DNA of 64,000 bases. Source: Sporosarcina beigongshangi. Its GTDB lineage: Bacteria > Actinomycetota > Actinomycetes > Actinomycetales > Micrococcaceae. Positions 10,204 through 18,979 of the stretch are shown here, piece after piece; position 1 is the first letter of the stretch; each line of letters begins with the position of its first letter. Location of the stretch: positions 124,001 to 188,000 of the forward strand of contig NZ_JADHDY010000006.1 in NCBI RefSeq assembly GCF_016820535.1, given 5' to 3'. Under the pieces are notes generated by a model, which was not told where the DNA came from, ran no database searches, and was given only the letters and a program-made list of their open reading frames with translations. A program made the translations under genes and the position numbers.

Positions 10204-11103
10204 TTGACCGATTCCGTTGCCGTTGCCGCCGTGACCTTTGACAGGCCCGACGACGTGCGCACCTTGTTGGGGGCCCTTTCGCAACAAACCCACACCCCGC
10301 ATGCGATTGCGCTGGTCGATTCCGGCACGGAGTCCGTGTCCGACATTGCCGCGCAGGCCCCCGCCGAGGTCAACTATGTGCGTTCCCTGGCCAATCTTGG
10401 CGGTGCCGGAGGCTTCTCGCTGGCCATCCTGACCGCCATCGCCTCCGGCGCCGAGTGGGTTTGGATCATGGACGACGACGCCCATCCGGAAGACCCCGCC
10501 TGCCTGGCCACGCTGCTGGAAGCCGCCAAGGCACGCGGGCTCGACGTTGTGGTGCCGCTCATTGTTGCCCCGGGCGAGCCCACCAAGCTGTCCTTCCCGT
10601 TCCGGATTGACGGGCACCTGACGCATGAACGCTCAGTCGTGGAACCGCTGGGCTTCATCGAGAATGTGGGCCAGTTCTTCAACGGCGCACTCATCCGCAC
10701 CGACGTCTTCTTCAAGGTGGGCCTGCCCGACCTTCGCCTTTTCATCCGAGGCGATGAAACCGACTTCATGCTGCGCCTGCGCCAGGCCAAGGTAAAGTTC
10801 GGCACCGTCACCTCCGTTGCCCTGACCCACCCCGTAGGCTGGGGCGAGGTGCAGGAGGTGCTGGGCGACCGCCTCCACGTGCTTGTCCCGGAAACCCCGT
10901 TCAAGCGGTTCTACTACTACCGCAACCGCGGCTTCCTCACCCGCAAGCACCGCCGCGTGCGCTCCCTGGTGGCTGACGCCGTCGGCTATCCCCTGTTCTT
11001 CCTGAAAAGGGGCGACGTCAAGGGACTTGCCAAATGGGCCGGCACATACTCGGCAGGCCTGAGAGGGGCAAAGTTCGGCCCCATGAAGGACCAAAAGTTT
11101 TGA
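10204..11103 (+). CDS. Glycosyltransferase family 2 (GlfT-like), first of a pair
   Basis: The 299-residue cytosolic GT-A glycosyltransferase lies in the plus-strand arm of the polysaccharide locus. The start is a TTG at 10204 with GAGGA eight bases upstream. The N-terminus carries the nucleotide-sugar fold (VAAVTFDRPDDVRTLLGAL). The metal-binding acidic motif MDDDAHPE lies near residue 91. A conserved acceptor-side GDETDFMLRLRQA segment lies near residue 181, and RFYYYRNRGFL near residue 237. The FYYYRNR and DETD elements resemble GlfT1-type galactofuranosyltransferases. Its stop overlaps the next gene's start by four bases. The donor sugar is unknown. Confidence 0.88.
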   Translation: MTDSVAVAAVTFDRPDDVRTLLGALSQQTHTPHAIALVDSGTESVSDIAAQAPAEVNYVRSLANLGGAGGFSLAILTAIASGAEWVWIMDDDAHPEDPACLATLLEAAKARGLDVVVPLIVAPGEPTKLSFPFRIDGHLTHERSVVEPLGFIENVGQFFNGALIRTDVFFKVGLPDLRLFIRGDETDFMLRLRQAKVKFGTVTSVALTHPVGWGEVQEVLGDRLHVLVPETPFKRFYYYRNRGFLTRKHRRVRSLVADAVGYPLFFLKRGDVKGLAKWAGTYSAGLRGAKFGPMKDQKF

Positions 11104-12071
11104 GTTCACAGCGTCGCAGCCAGTTTTTCATCGTCATCACCACCTTCAACCGTGCTGACTACCTGTCCGATCTTCTGCGCTCCGTTGCGGCCCTGGACCC
11201 CGCCCCGGACGGCGTCATAGTCGTAAACAACGCCAGCACTGACACCACAGTGGACGTCATCGACGAGGTCCGGCGTGAATTTGCCGCGCTGGCAGTCCCC
11301 ATCCCCGTGATCCACCACCGCCTCGAGGTCAACTCGGGTGGTGCGGGCGGTTTCTCCGCCGGTGTGGAGCGCGCCCTGGCCGAGGGTGCGCAGTGGATGT
11401 GGCTGATGGACGACGACGTCACGGTGGTTCCCGGTGCTGTCGGCGCCTTTGGGCCGTGGATGGACAAATACGACGCCGTGGTGGGGCGGCGCTACGATGC
11501 TGCCGGCGATCCGTTCTTCTGGCAAAACAGCTTCAACACCTTTCTGGGCCTGCCGCTGCCGGTCAAGGGCGACATCTTCGAGGAAACGGACGAGTTTGCG
11601 ACCAACGTTGGCTGCTTCGAGGGCATGCTTCTCCATGTTGACGCCGTCAAGGGCGTGGGCCTGCCCGATTCCCGTTTCTTCCTGACCTGGGACGACACCA
11701 TTTACGGCTGGCTCATCTCCCTGCAGCGGCCCGTGGTTTACGTCAACGAGTTCGTGCTGCACAAGGTCCGGCCCCAGCGGAGCCTGAACCTGGGCATCCG
11801 CCACCTCAACGATTCCTCGGACCTCAGCCGCTACTACGTCATGCGCAACCGAGGGCTGGTGGCCCAGTACCTGCGAGCCCACAACAGCTACAACCGCGTG
11901 GGATTTGCCCTCGGCACTGCACTGACGATGTCCAAGGAACTGGTCCGGCTGGTGGGCGTTGAGAAGACGCTGCGCGGCGGCAGCAGGCTGTTTGCCGGCT
12001 GGCGGGACTCCCGCCAGATCATGGCCGCACGTGACTTTGTTCCCATGCAACCACTGGAAAGCAACTCCTGA
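11100..12071 (+). CDS. Glycosyltransferase family 2 (GlfT-like), second of a pair
   Basis: This 323-residue enzyme is a paralogue of the preceding gene, with the same order of motifs: VITTFNRADYL at the N-terminus, the acidic MDDDVTVVPG near residue 102, TWDDTIYGWLIS near residue 198, and RYYVMRNRGLV near residue 243. I use the TTG at 11100, which overlaps the upstream TGA (TTGA) and has AAGGA about ten bases before it. The open frame begins at 11034, but that part lies inside the upstream gene. Tandem paralogues suggest alternating linkages on one glycan, by analogy with GlfT1/GlfT2; this is an inference. Confidence 0.87.
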   Translation: MSSQRRSQFFIVITTFNRADYLSDLLRSVAALDPAPDGVIVVNNASTDTTVDVIDEVRREFAALAVPIPVIHHRLEVNSGGAGGFSAGVERALAEGAQWMWLMDDDVTVVPGAVGAFGPWMDKYDAVVGRRYDAAGDPFFWQNSFNTFLGLPLPVKGDIFEETDEFATNVGCFEGMLLHVDAVKGVGLPDSRFFLTWDDTIYGWLISLQRPVVYVNEFVLHKVRPQRSLNLGIRHLNDSSDLSRYYVMRNRGLVAQYLRAHNSYNRVGFALGTALTMSKELVRLVGVEKTLRGGSRLFAGWRDSRQIMAARDFVPMQPLESNS

Positions 12072-12073
12072 AC

Positions 12074-13036
12074 ATGACGACACCTCCCCTGCGCTGGCTG
12101 GTTCTTGGCGCCACCGGCTTTGTGGGCAGCGCCATCGTTGCCGAACTGGAGTCCCGGGGCGAATCCGTGGCCTCAATGGCTGCGCCGCGGCTGGAATCAT
12201 CCGCTGCCACGGCGGAGGATGTACTGGCACAGGCCCGCACCGCCGTGGCGGACACCGGGCTGGAAGGCGCCTTCACCGGCGTCGACATTGTGGTGAACGC
12301 GGCTGGCCTGGCAACCCCGGGCGACGGCGAATCCCCCGCCCTGGCGGGCGCCAACGCGCTGCTGCCGGCCGTGGCTGCACTCGCCGCGCGCTCCGCAGGG
12401 GTTTCCCGCTTCGTGCACCTGAGCAGCGCGTCCGTGCAGGGCCACCGGCGCGTCATCGATGAGAGCCCCAACCGGGCGCCGTTCTCCCCGTACTCGCGGT
12501 CCAAGGCACTGGGCGAGGAAGCCCTGGAGTTGTTGGCCGCCGAGACCTCCGCGACGTCACTGGTGACTGTCCGAGCCACCTCGGTGCAGGGTCCGGGCCG
12601 CCCCACCACGGCGTCGTTTGTCAAGGTTGCCGCCTCGCCGCTGGCATCCGTGGCTTCTCCCGGCACCGCACCGACACCTGTCAGTTCCATCAACGCCCTC
12701 GCGTGGTTTGTTGTTGAAATCGCCGGCCATCCCGGTGCCGTGCCCTCGCTGGTGCTGCAGCCCTGGGAAGGGCTGACCGTCAGCGGCGTGCTGGAAGCCG
12801 GCGGCGGACGCCGGCCGCTGCGACTGCCCGGCTGGCTGTGCCGCGGCGTGCTGAAGGGCGGTTACCTGGTCTCCGGATTCATCGGCGAACGCCTGCACGG
12901 TCCCATCCGCCGGGTTGAGCTCATGTGGTTCGGGCAGGAGCAGCTTCCCGGCTGGGCCGAATCCGCCGGAATCCTGCCCACCCCCGCCGTGCGCGGCGTC
13001 TTGGAGGATGCCCGGCGGGCCAACGGGCTGCGCTAG
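12074..13036 (+). CDS. NAD-dependent epimerase/dehydratase family protein
   Basis: The 320-residue protein belongs to the extended short-chain dehydrogenase superfamily. The N-terminal glycine-rich dinucleotide motif is LGATGFVGSAIVAEL (residue 11 on). The active-site tyrosine motif is YSRSKALGEEAL near residue 141, with the serine at SSASVQG. It starts two bases after the glycosyltransferase stop and ends the plus-strand polysaccharide operon, so it probably remodels a nucleotide sugar for the two transferases. The C-terminal part after residue 230 is variable and the exact substrate is not readable. Confidence 0.82.
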   Translation: MTTPPLRWLVLGATGFVGSAIVAELESRGESVASMAAPRLESSAATAEDVLAQARTAVADTGLEGAFTGVDIVVNAAGLATPGDGESPALAGANALLPAVAALAARSAGVSRFVHLSSASVQGHRRVIDESPNRAPFSPYSRSKALGEEALELLAAETSATSLVTVRATSVQGPGRPTTASFVKVAASPLASVASPGTAPTPVSSINALAWFVVEIAGHPGAVPSLVLQPWEGLTVSGVLEAGGGRRPLRLPGWLCRGVLKGGYLVSGFIGERLHGPIRRVELMWFGQEQLPGWAESAGILPTPAVRGVLEDARRANGLR

Positions 13037-13090
13037 CTCCCACACCATTTGGGCCTGCCGCCCATCGCGCTACCGCGATTTCCACCACGT

Positions 13091-13161
13091 CTGCGTGCGG
13101 TTAATGGCGAATGGTGCGCAACTCTTGGAGTTGCGCACCATTCGCCATTAACCGCACGCAG
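13091..13161. terminator. Perfect 34-bp palindrome between convergent genes
   Basis: Arms 13091-13124 and 13128-13161 are perfectly complementary over 34 bases, separated only by TTG. The element lies between two convergent genes, the epimerase (ends 13036) and tsaC (ends 13267). A bidirectional terminator without T-tail (the kind described in high-GC Gram-positives) is the simplest reading. A stem of this length is well beyond what termination requires. The rest of 13037-13266 shows no gene. Confidence 0.85.
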
Positions 13162-13266
13162 GTGCAGTGGGTGGCGGCTGCGATCCAGGGCTCCACGCCT
13201 TCAGGCCCACAGCGGATGGCTCCGTCCCGGGACCGCGATTGCTGTGCCCCTTGGCAGAAGTTGTGC

Positions 13267-14223
13267 CTATGAAGCAGCGTTCGCCGGGTTCTCCTTGGAC
13301 AGAGTTACAGGCTGGGGCCCTTCTTCCGTCGCTGCAGCACCAGAATCGGCTTCGGCACCGTCCGCATCCTCTGCATCGGCGGGGACTTCTGGAGCCGTTT
13401 CATCGTCTGCGGCGGTGTCCCCAGTGTCTGCGGATGCTTCCGCAGAGGCGTCGCCCTCGGCAGCAGTCGCGGAAGCACCGTCGTCGGCCGCATCAGCCTC
13501 CTTCCCTTCAGCTGCCGGCTCCGCCTTGGCCAAGTTGACCGGTTCCCACATTTCCGGCTCCACATCGGGGCCCAGGGCGCTGGGAACCATGCGCTTGATG
13601 TCTTCGAGGGAGATGGCGCCCTCGCGCACCACCCGCAGCCGCAGGCCCGTCGCGTCCACGATTGTCGACGGGGTGGGGTCGGTGCCCTGCAGCGGACGGA
13701 AACCGCCCTCCAGGTATACCTCCACCGATTCCGCGAGCTGAACCCGGGCCTCTGAGGCGGTCTGCGCCGCGTCCTGCCCGGTGCGGTTGGCGCTGGACAC
13801 GGCCAGCGGGCCGGTGACTGTGAGCAGGTCCAGGGCCAGCTGGTCGTCCGGCACGCGCAGGGCAACAGTGCCCACCGTGTCTCCCAGGTCCCAGGTCAGC
13901 GACGGCTGGGCGTGGAAGATCAAGGTCAGCGGGCCGGGCCAGTACTTCTCGGCCAGCTTGCGTGCATCATCGGGAATGTCGACGGCGAGCCCCTCCATGG
14001 TGCCGATGCGGGGAATCAGCACGGGCGGGGGCATGCTGCGGCCGCGACCCTTGGCAGCCAGCAGCGTGGCAACGGCCTGCGGCGAGAACGCATCCGCGGC
14101 AACACCGTAAACCGTGTCCGTGGGCATGACGACGAGTTGCTTGGCCGCAATGGCTTTTTGGGCGTGGTCCAATGCCGCAGCGCGCTGCTCTTCATTGGTG
14201 CAGTTATAGGAAGTGGTACTCAC
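13267..14223 (-). CDS. tsaC: L-threonylcarbamoyladenylate synthase (Sua5/TsaC) with acidic C-terminal tail
   Basis: This enzyme makes threonylcarbamoyl-AMP from threonine, bicarbonate and ATP, the first step of the t6A37 modification of ANN-decoding tRNAs. The YrdC domain fills residues 1-210: VMPTDTVYGVAADAF near residue 31, KGRGRSMPPPVLI near residue 59, and SSANRTGQDA near residue 143. From about residue 228 to the end (318) it changes to an Ala/Glu/Asp-rich, low-complexity tail with almost no hydrophobic residues. That is about 90 residues beyond the usual short form and is not a Sua5 C-terminal domain. It is the last gene of the minus-strand block after prmC. Confidence 0.93.
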   Translation of the reverse strand: MSTTSYNCTNEEQRAAALDHAQKAIAAKQLVVMPTDTVYGVAADAFSPQAVATLLAAKGRGRSMPPPVLIPRIGTMEGLAVDIPDDARKLAEKYWPGPLTLIFHAQPSLTWDLGDTVGTVALRVPDDQLALDLLTVTGPLAVSSANRTGQDAAQTASEARVQLAESVEVYLEGGFRPLQGTDPTPSTIVDATGLRLRVVREGAISLEDIKRMVPSALGPDVEPEMWEPVNLAKAEPAAEGKEADAADDGASATAAEGDASAEASADTGDTAADDETAPEVPADAEDADGAEADSGAAATEEGPQPVTLSKENPANAAS

Positions 14224-14298
14224 GTTTTACATTCTTTCATGATGGCGCCTCCACAGTTGAATGCACCTGGCCAAACACCTTTGATTGCAGACGCCTGC

Positions 14299-15156
14299 CT
14301 AGCGCCGCCAGCCGCTCGTGGCCCGGTCCCGGCCTGTCAAGTCCACGTGGCTGCGAACATTCTCCCATGCCCCGCCGGCTTCCAGCAGGGCGGCCATCTG
14401 CGCCGCCTGCACCTCGGCATGCTCCATCACGAAGTACCCGCCGGGACGCAGCAGACGGGCAGCCGTGGCGGCCGCGGCAGTCGGCATCTCCATGCCGTCC
14501 GCTCCCCCGCCATACAGTGCCATGTGCGGATCGTGCAGCCGAACTTCGAGGTCCCTCGGAATGGCGTCCGCGGGAATGTACGGAGGGTTGGAAACCACCA
14601 CGTCGACAGTTCCGTCCAGTTCATGCAGGGCGTCCCGCATGTCCCCGTGCACCAAGGTGGCGCCGGTTCCGGCCAGGTTGCGCTGCGCCCATGGGAAGGC
14701 GTCGTCGCTGAGCTCGACGGCATGCACCTGCACCCCGGCGGCCTCCGTGGCCAGGGAGGCGGCGATCGCGCCGGATCCGGTCCCAAGGTCGACGGCGGAC
14801 AACCCGCCTTCGCGTTCCTGGCGCATCTGTGTTAACACGTCAAGGGCCAGCTGGACCACTGATTCGGTCTCCGGCCTCGGCACAAAGACGCCCTTGCCGA
14901 CGGCCAGTTCCAGGTGCCGGAAGTACGCCACACCGGTGATGTGCTGCAGCGGTTCCCGGGCGGCCCGGCGGGCAACGAGTAAGTCGTAGCCCGCCGGTGC
15001 CACAGCCGTGCCAAATAGCATGGCCGCCAGCTCACCGCGACTGACGCCCAACAGGTGCGCGGCCAAAAGCTGCGCATCCACCACCGGCGAGGGCACCCCG
15101 GCGTCCGCAAGGACCGCCGTCGCGCTTTTGACGGCTTCAGCCAGGGACGCCGGCAA
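14299..15156 (-). CDS. prmC: Release factor glutamine methyltransferase
   Basis: This SAM-dependent enzyme methylates the glutamine of the GGQ motif in release factors 1 and 2. The protein has 285 residues if started at the TTG at 15156, which has GGAGG five bases upstream. The open frame extends to 15240, but that start would overlap prfA by 44 bases and shows no ribosome-binding site. Motifs are FVPRPETESVV near residue 115, the SAM-binding DLGTGSGAIA near residue 145, and the catalytic VSNPPYIP near residue 208. It lies directly downstream of prfA, its substrate's gene, which is a common arrangement. Confidence 0.93.
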   Translation of the reverse strand: MPASLAEAVKSATAVLADAGVPSPVVDAQLLAAHLLGVSRGELAAMLFGTAVAPAGYDLLVARRAAREPLQHITGVAYFRHLELAVGKGVFVPRPETESVVQLALDVLTQMRQEREGGLSAVDLGTGSGAIAASLATEAAGVQVHAVELSDDAFPWAQRNLAGTGATLVHGDMRDALHELDGTVDVVVSNPPYIPADAIPRDLEVRLHDPHMALYGGGADGMEMPTAAAATAARLLRPGGYFVMEHAEVQAAQMAALLEAGGAWENVRSHVDLTGRDRATSGWRR

Positions 15157-15196
15157 TTGCACCTCCCCAGCAGCAGGATCTGGGAGTGCGTGGGGA

Positions 15197-16270
15197 CTAG
15201 TCGCCAATGGCGTCCAATCGGGCCTGCTCGTCCATTTCAATGGCCGACTGCACCACTGGTTCCAGGTCGCCGTTCATGACGGCGTCAAGGTTGTAGGCTT
15301 TGTAGCCGGTGCGGTGGTCCGCGATCCGGTTTTCCGGGTAGTTGTAGGTACGGATGCGCTCCGAGCGGTCCATGGTGCGGATCTGCGACTTGCGCACCGC
15401 CGAGTTTTCCGCATCCACAATGGCCTGCTGGTGTGCCAGGATGCGGGCACGGAGCACGCGCATGCCGGCCTCGCGGTTTTGCAGCTGAGACTTCTCATTT
15501 TGCATGGCCACGACAATTCCGGTGGGAAGGTGCGTGATGCGCACGGCGGAGTCGGTGGTGTTGACCGACTGGCCGCCCGGGCCCGAGGAGCGGTAGACGT
15601 CGATCTTGAGGTCGTTCGGGCTGATGTCGACCTCTTCGGGCTCGTCCACTTCCGGCAGGACCAGCACGCCGGCGGCCGACGTGTGGATGCGGCCCTGGCT
15701 TTCCGTGGCCGGCACGCGCTGCACGCGGTGTACGCCGCCCTCGAACTTCAGTCGGGCAAAGACGCCTTCGGCGGGATCGTTGGAACGGCCCTTGACGGCA
15801 ATGGAGATGTCCTTGTACCCGCCGAGGTCGGACTCGGTGGCAGAGATGATTTCCGTCTTCCAGCCGCGCTGGTCTGCATAGCGTGTGTACATGCGGACCA
15901 GGTCTGCGGCGAAGAGTGCAGCCTCGTCGCCGCCTTCGCCGGCCTTGACTTCCAGGATGACATCGCGGGCATCGTCCGGGTCGCGGGGAATCAGCAGGCG
16001 GCGCAGCTTTTCCTGGGCCTCGGCCAGCTGGCCTTCAAGAACCGGCACCTCGGCGGCGAACTCTGCATCCTCGGAGGCCATTTCGCGGGCCGCCTCGAGG
16101 TCGTCGCCCAGCGACTCGACCTGGTGGTAGCCCTCAACCACGTTGCTCAGTTCCGCATACCGGCGGCCGAGCTTGCGGGCCAGCGCCTGGTCGGCGTGCA
16201 CCTCGGGCTCGCTCAAGCGCATCTGCAGCTCGGCGTGCTCATCAAGCAAGCCATGGATGGATTCAAACAT
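15197..16270 (-). CDS. prfA: Peptide chain release factor 1
   Basis: RF1 recognises UAA and UAG stop codons and triggers peptide release. The 357-residue length is standard. The codon-recognition tripeptide is PAT ([10 protein letters not shown], near residue 185), and the peptidyl-transferase GGQ motif is [13 protein letters not shown] near residue 230. The ATG at 16270 ([15 protein letters not shown]) is preceded by AGAGAGG. The gene follows rho after a 170-base gap containing a very long dyad, and leads into prmC. Confidence 0.97.
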   Translation of the reverse strand: MFESIHGLLDEHAELQMRLSEPEVHADQALARKLGRRYAELSNVVEGYHQVESLGDDLEAAREMASEDAEFAAEVPVLEGQLAEAQEKLRRLLIPRDPDDARDVILEVKAGEGGDEAALFAADLVRMYTRYADQRGWKTEIISATESDLGGYKDISIAVKGRSNDPAEGVFARLKFEGGVHRVQRVPATESQGRIHTSAAGVLVLPEVDEPEEVDISPNDLKIDVYRSSGPGGQSVNTTDSAVRITHLPTGIVVAMQNEKSQLQNREAGMRVLRARILAHQQAIVDAENSAVRKSQIRTMDRSERIRTYNYPENRIADHRTGYKAYNLDAVMNGDLEPVVQSAIEMDEQARLDAIGD

Positions 16271-16341
16271 TTCAAAAACCTCTCTCGACGTGAGTCAAGT
16301 CTAATTACTCCTGCAAGGGCCGAACGAACCACTTGTTAACG

Positions 16342-16433
16342 CACTGATCCGCCTGCGTAGTGAAGGGGGCCCGCCCGCTTCGCGGGCGCCCGAAGCCGCT
16401 CCCGGCCCCCTTCACTACTACGGCGGATCAGTG
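16342..16433. terminator. Long dyad with nested hairpin between rho and prfA
   Basis: Thirty-base arms (16342-16371 and 16404-16433) pair at 27 of 30 positions, the three mismatches being clustered. Inside the loop is a second perfect hairpin (16372-16388, 7-bp stem and a 3-base loop). The element fills the gap just downstream of the rho stop codon (16441) and upstream of prfA. A termination or mRNA 3'-end stabilising role is likely. There is no T-run on the minus strand. Confidence 0.8.
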
Positions 16434-16440
16434 TGTGTAG

Positions 16441-18621
16441 CTACTTGTCGTGTTCGGCCTTGGAACCCAGGGTGGTCTTCTGGATCTGCATGAGGAACTC
16501 GACGTTGGACTGTGTCTCACGGATCTTGGAGGTCAACAGTTCAAGTGACTGCTGCATTTCCAGGCCGGAGAGCACGCGGCGCAGGCGCCACATGATCTTG
16601 ACCTCTTCCGGGGAGAGCAGGTTTTCTTCGCGGCGCGTGCCGGAGGCGTTGACGTCAACGGCCGGGAAGATGCGCTTGTCGGCCAGCTGGCGCGAGAGGC
16701 GCAGCTCCATGTTGCCGGTGCCCTTGAACTCCTCGAAGATGACCTCGTCAGCCTTGGAACCGGTTTCCACCAGTGCCGTGGCCAGGATGGTCAGTGAGCC
16801 GCCGTTTTCAATGTTGCGGGCGGCACCGAAGAAGCGCTTCGGCGGGTAGAGCGCTGCCGAGTCGACACCACCGGAGAGGATGCGTCCGGAGGACGGTGCG
16901 GAGTTGTTGTAGGCACGGCCCAGGCGGGTCATGGAGTCCAATAGAACCACCACGTCCATGCCCATTTCCACGAGGCGCTTGGCGCGTTCGATCGAGAGCT
17001 CGGCAACCTGCGTGTGGTCATCGGCGGGGCGGTCGAAGGTGGAGGCAATAACCTCGCCCTTGACTGTGCGCTGCATGTCGGTGACTTCTTCGGGGCGTTC
17101 GTCAACCAGGACCATCATGAGGTGAACCTCAGGGTTGTTGATCGTGATGGCGTTGGCGATCGACTGCAGGATGAGCGTCTTTCCGGCCTTCGGCGGGGAG
17201 ACGATCAGGCCGCGCTGGCCCTTGCCGATGGGGGCGACCAGGTCGATGACACGGGGTCCGACCTTCTTGGGGTCGGTCTCCAGGCGCAGGCGCTCGGACG
17301 GGTACAGCGGAACGAGCTTGGCAAAGTCCACGCGGTCCTTGAGCTCTTCCGGCGTCTTGCCGTTCACGCTGGTCACCCGGACCAGTGCGTTGAACTTCTG
17401 GCGCGCGCTCTGGGCGTTGCTGCGGTCTTCGCCTTCACGCGGTGCGCGGATTGCGCCCACGACGGCGTCGCCCTTGCGCAGGTTGTACTTCTTCACCTGC
17501 GACAGGGACACGTACACATCATTGGCACCGGGGAGGTAGCCGGAGGTGCGCACAAACGCGTAGTTGTCCAGGATGTCCAGGATGCCGGCCACGGGCAGCA
17601 GGACATCGTCCTCGGTCAGCTCGGTGTCGTCGAAGTCCGGACCGGCATTGCGGCCGCGGCGGCGTTCGTTGCGGTCCCGGAAACGGTCATTGCGATCGTT
17701 GCGGTTGTTGTTGCCGCCGCGGTCGTTGCGGTCGTTGGAGTCGTTCGAGTTGCGGTCACGGCGGTTGCGGCGGTTGCGGCTGTTGCGCGAACCCTCCTCG
17801 TCGTCGTGGCCGGCGTTGGCGCCGGAGTTGCCGCCCTGGTTGCCGCGGTCGTTGCTGCCCTGGTTGCCGCGGTCGTTGTTGCGCTGGTTGCGGTTGTTGC
17901 GCTGGTTGCGGTTGTTGCGCTCCGAACCCTCGCCCTGCTCGCCGTTGCCGCCATCCTGTGCGGACTGTTCTGCGGCGGGCGTTTCGCTGGCGGACTCGGC
18001 CGCAGCCGGAGCCTCAACTGCTGCCTCGTCCGACTCTGCTGCCTGGGTGCGGCCGCCACCCTGGGCGCGGCGGTTGCGGGTGCGCGGCTGGCGGCGGTTC
18101 TCGCCGTCGTTCTCGCGGGCAGAGCCTTCAGCAGGCTCGACGCCGGGGTTCGCCACGTCGGGTGCCGGTGCCTTGGCAGGGGTTTCCTCGGTGACGGACG
18201 GCGTGCCGGTGGTGATGATGCCGTCGCTGCTGGCGGCACGGCGGGAGCGGCCGCGGGTGGGACGCTCGGCAGCCTTGGGCGCCTCTGCGGCATTTTCGGT
18301 GCCGGTTTCGGCAACCTTGGCGGGCTGTGCGCTCTTGGCAGAGGCCCTGGCCGCAGTGGCCTTGGCCGGTGCTTCCTTGCTGTCGGCGGACTTGGCCGAA
18401 GCCTTGCCGCCCTTGGCTGAGTCGTCAGCCTTGGCGGCCGGGCGGTCTGCCACGGATGAGCCGCGCTGGTGCGCGGAGATGGCGTCCACAAGGTCGCCCT
18501 TGCGCATCCTGGAACCACCGGTGATGCCCAGCTGGCCTGCAAGAACCTGCAGCTGCGCCAATTTCAATCCAGCCAACCCTGCTGACTTGGGAGCAGCGGC
18601 TGAAGTTACGGTTTCGGTCAC
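16441..18621 (-). CDS. rho: Transcription termination factor Rho with long disordered insertion
   Basis: This hexameric RNA helicase ends untranslated transcripts. I use the GTG at 18621 (VTETVTSAAAPK, 726 residues), with AAGGA six bases upstream; the open frame reaches 18807 but the extra part has no start signal. The N-terminal Rho-N helix (LKLAQLQVLAGQLGITGGSRMRKG) occupies residues 15-50. An Ala/Pro-rich then Asn/Arg/Gly-rich low-complexity region follows (about 60-330). After it come the RNA-binding cold-shock fold (LLPVAGILDILDNYAFVR) and the ATPase with P-loop SPPKAGKT near residue 480. The insertion is typical of actinobacterial Rho, here unusually rich in Asn. Confidence 0.97.
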   Translation of the reverse strand: MTETVTSAAAPKSAGLAGLKLAQLQVLAGQLGITGGSRMRKGDLVDAISAHQRGSSVADRPAAKADDSAKGGKASAKSADSKEAPAKATAARASAKSAQPAKVAETGTENAAEAPKAAERPTRGRSRRAASSDGIITTGTPSVTEETPAKAPAPDVANPGVEPAEGSARENDGENRRQPRTRNRRAQGGGRTQAAESDEAAVEAPAAAESASETPAAEQSAQDGGNGEQGEGSERNNRNQRNNRNQRNNDRGNQGSNDRGNQGGNSGANAGHDDEEGSRNSRNRRNRRDRNSNDSNDRNDRGGNNNRNDRNDRFRDRNERRRGRNAGPDFDDTELTEDDVLLPVAGILDILDNYAFVRTSGYLPGANDVYVSLSQVKKYNLRKGDAVVGAIRAPREGEDRSNAQSARQKFNALVRVTSVNGKTPEELKDRVDFAKLVPLYPSERLRLETDPKKVGPRVIDLVAPIGKGQRGLIVSPPKAGKTLILQSIANAITINNPEVHLMMVLVDERPEEVTDMQRTVKGEVIASTFDRPADDHTQVAELSIERAKRLVEMGMDVVVLLDSMTRLGRAYNNSAPSSGRILSGGVDSAALYPPKRFFGAARNIENGGSLTILATALVETGSKADEVIFEEFKGTGNMELRLSRQLADKRIFPAVDVNASGTRREENLLSPEEVKIMWRLRRVLSGLEMQQSLELLTSKIRETQSNVEFLMQIQKTTLGSKAEHDK

Positions 18622-18979
18622 GAAGGATCCTTCCCCCTCGATGGCGGGCCCAATTCTTGGGGCCGCGATGATTAGTGTCAGAAGCTCCCTTTTGCGCCCG
18701 CCCCGTGATACCCGGGCGGGGCCTGCAATGGGATGAATCTGAGGTTCCACTGCCACGTGCCGCAAACGGCGGGCCCGGACAATGGTGGAGTTCACTCTTT
18801 GAATCAAGTCTCAAATGGGAGCGATTCTGGAATCACACCGGCGGCTGCCATGTGTTGATCCGCCGGTCACTGTGCAAGAAAAGAACAGGCCGTAAGAGCG
18901 GCATCATGAGTTCCATAAACATTGTCCATTTCCTCGCAAAGCCAAATTGGTGCAGGTTTGCCAAGAAAGTGTCTACAAG
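18622..18979 (-). promoter_or_regulatory. rho leader region
   Basis: About 360 bases separate thrB from the chosen rho start, with no gene of its own. This is long enough for an untranslated leader through which Rho could regulate its own synthesis, as in other bacteria. On the minus strand I see weak promoter-like hexamers (TTGGCT with TGTTTA about 18 bases on) around 18920-18955, but nothing decisive. Confidence 0.3.
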
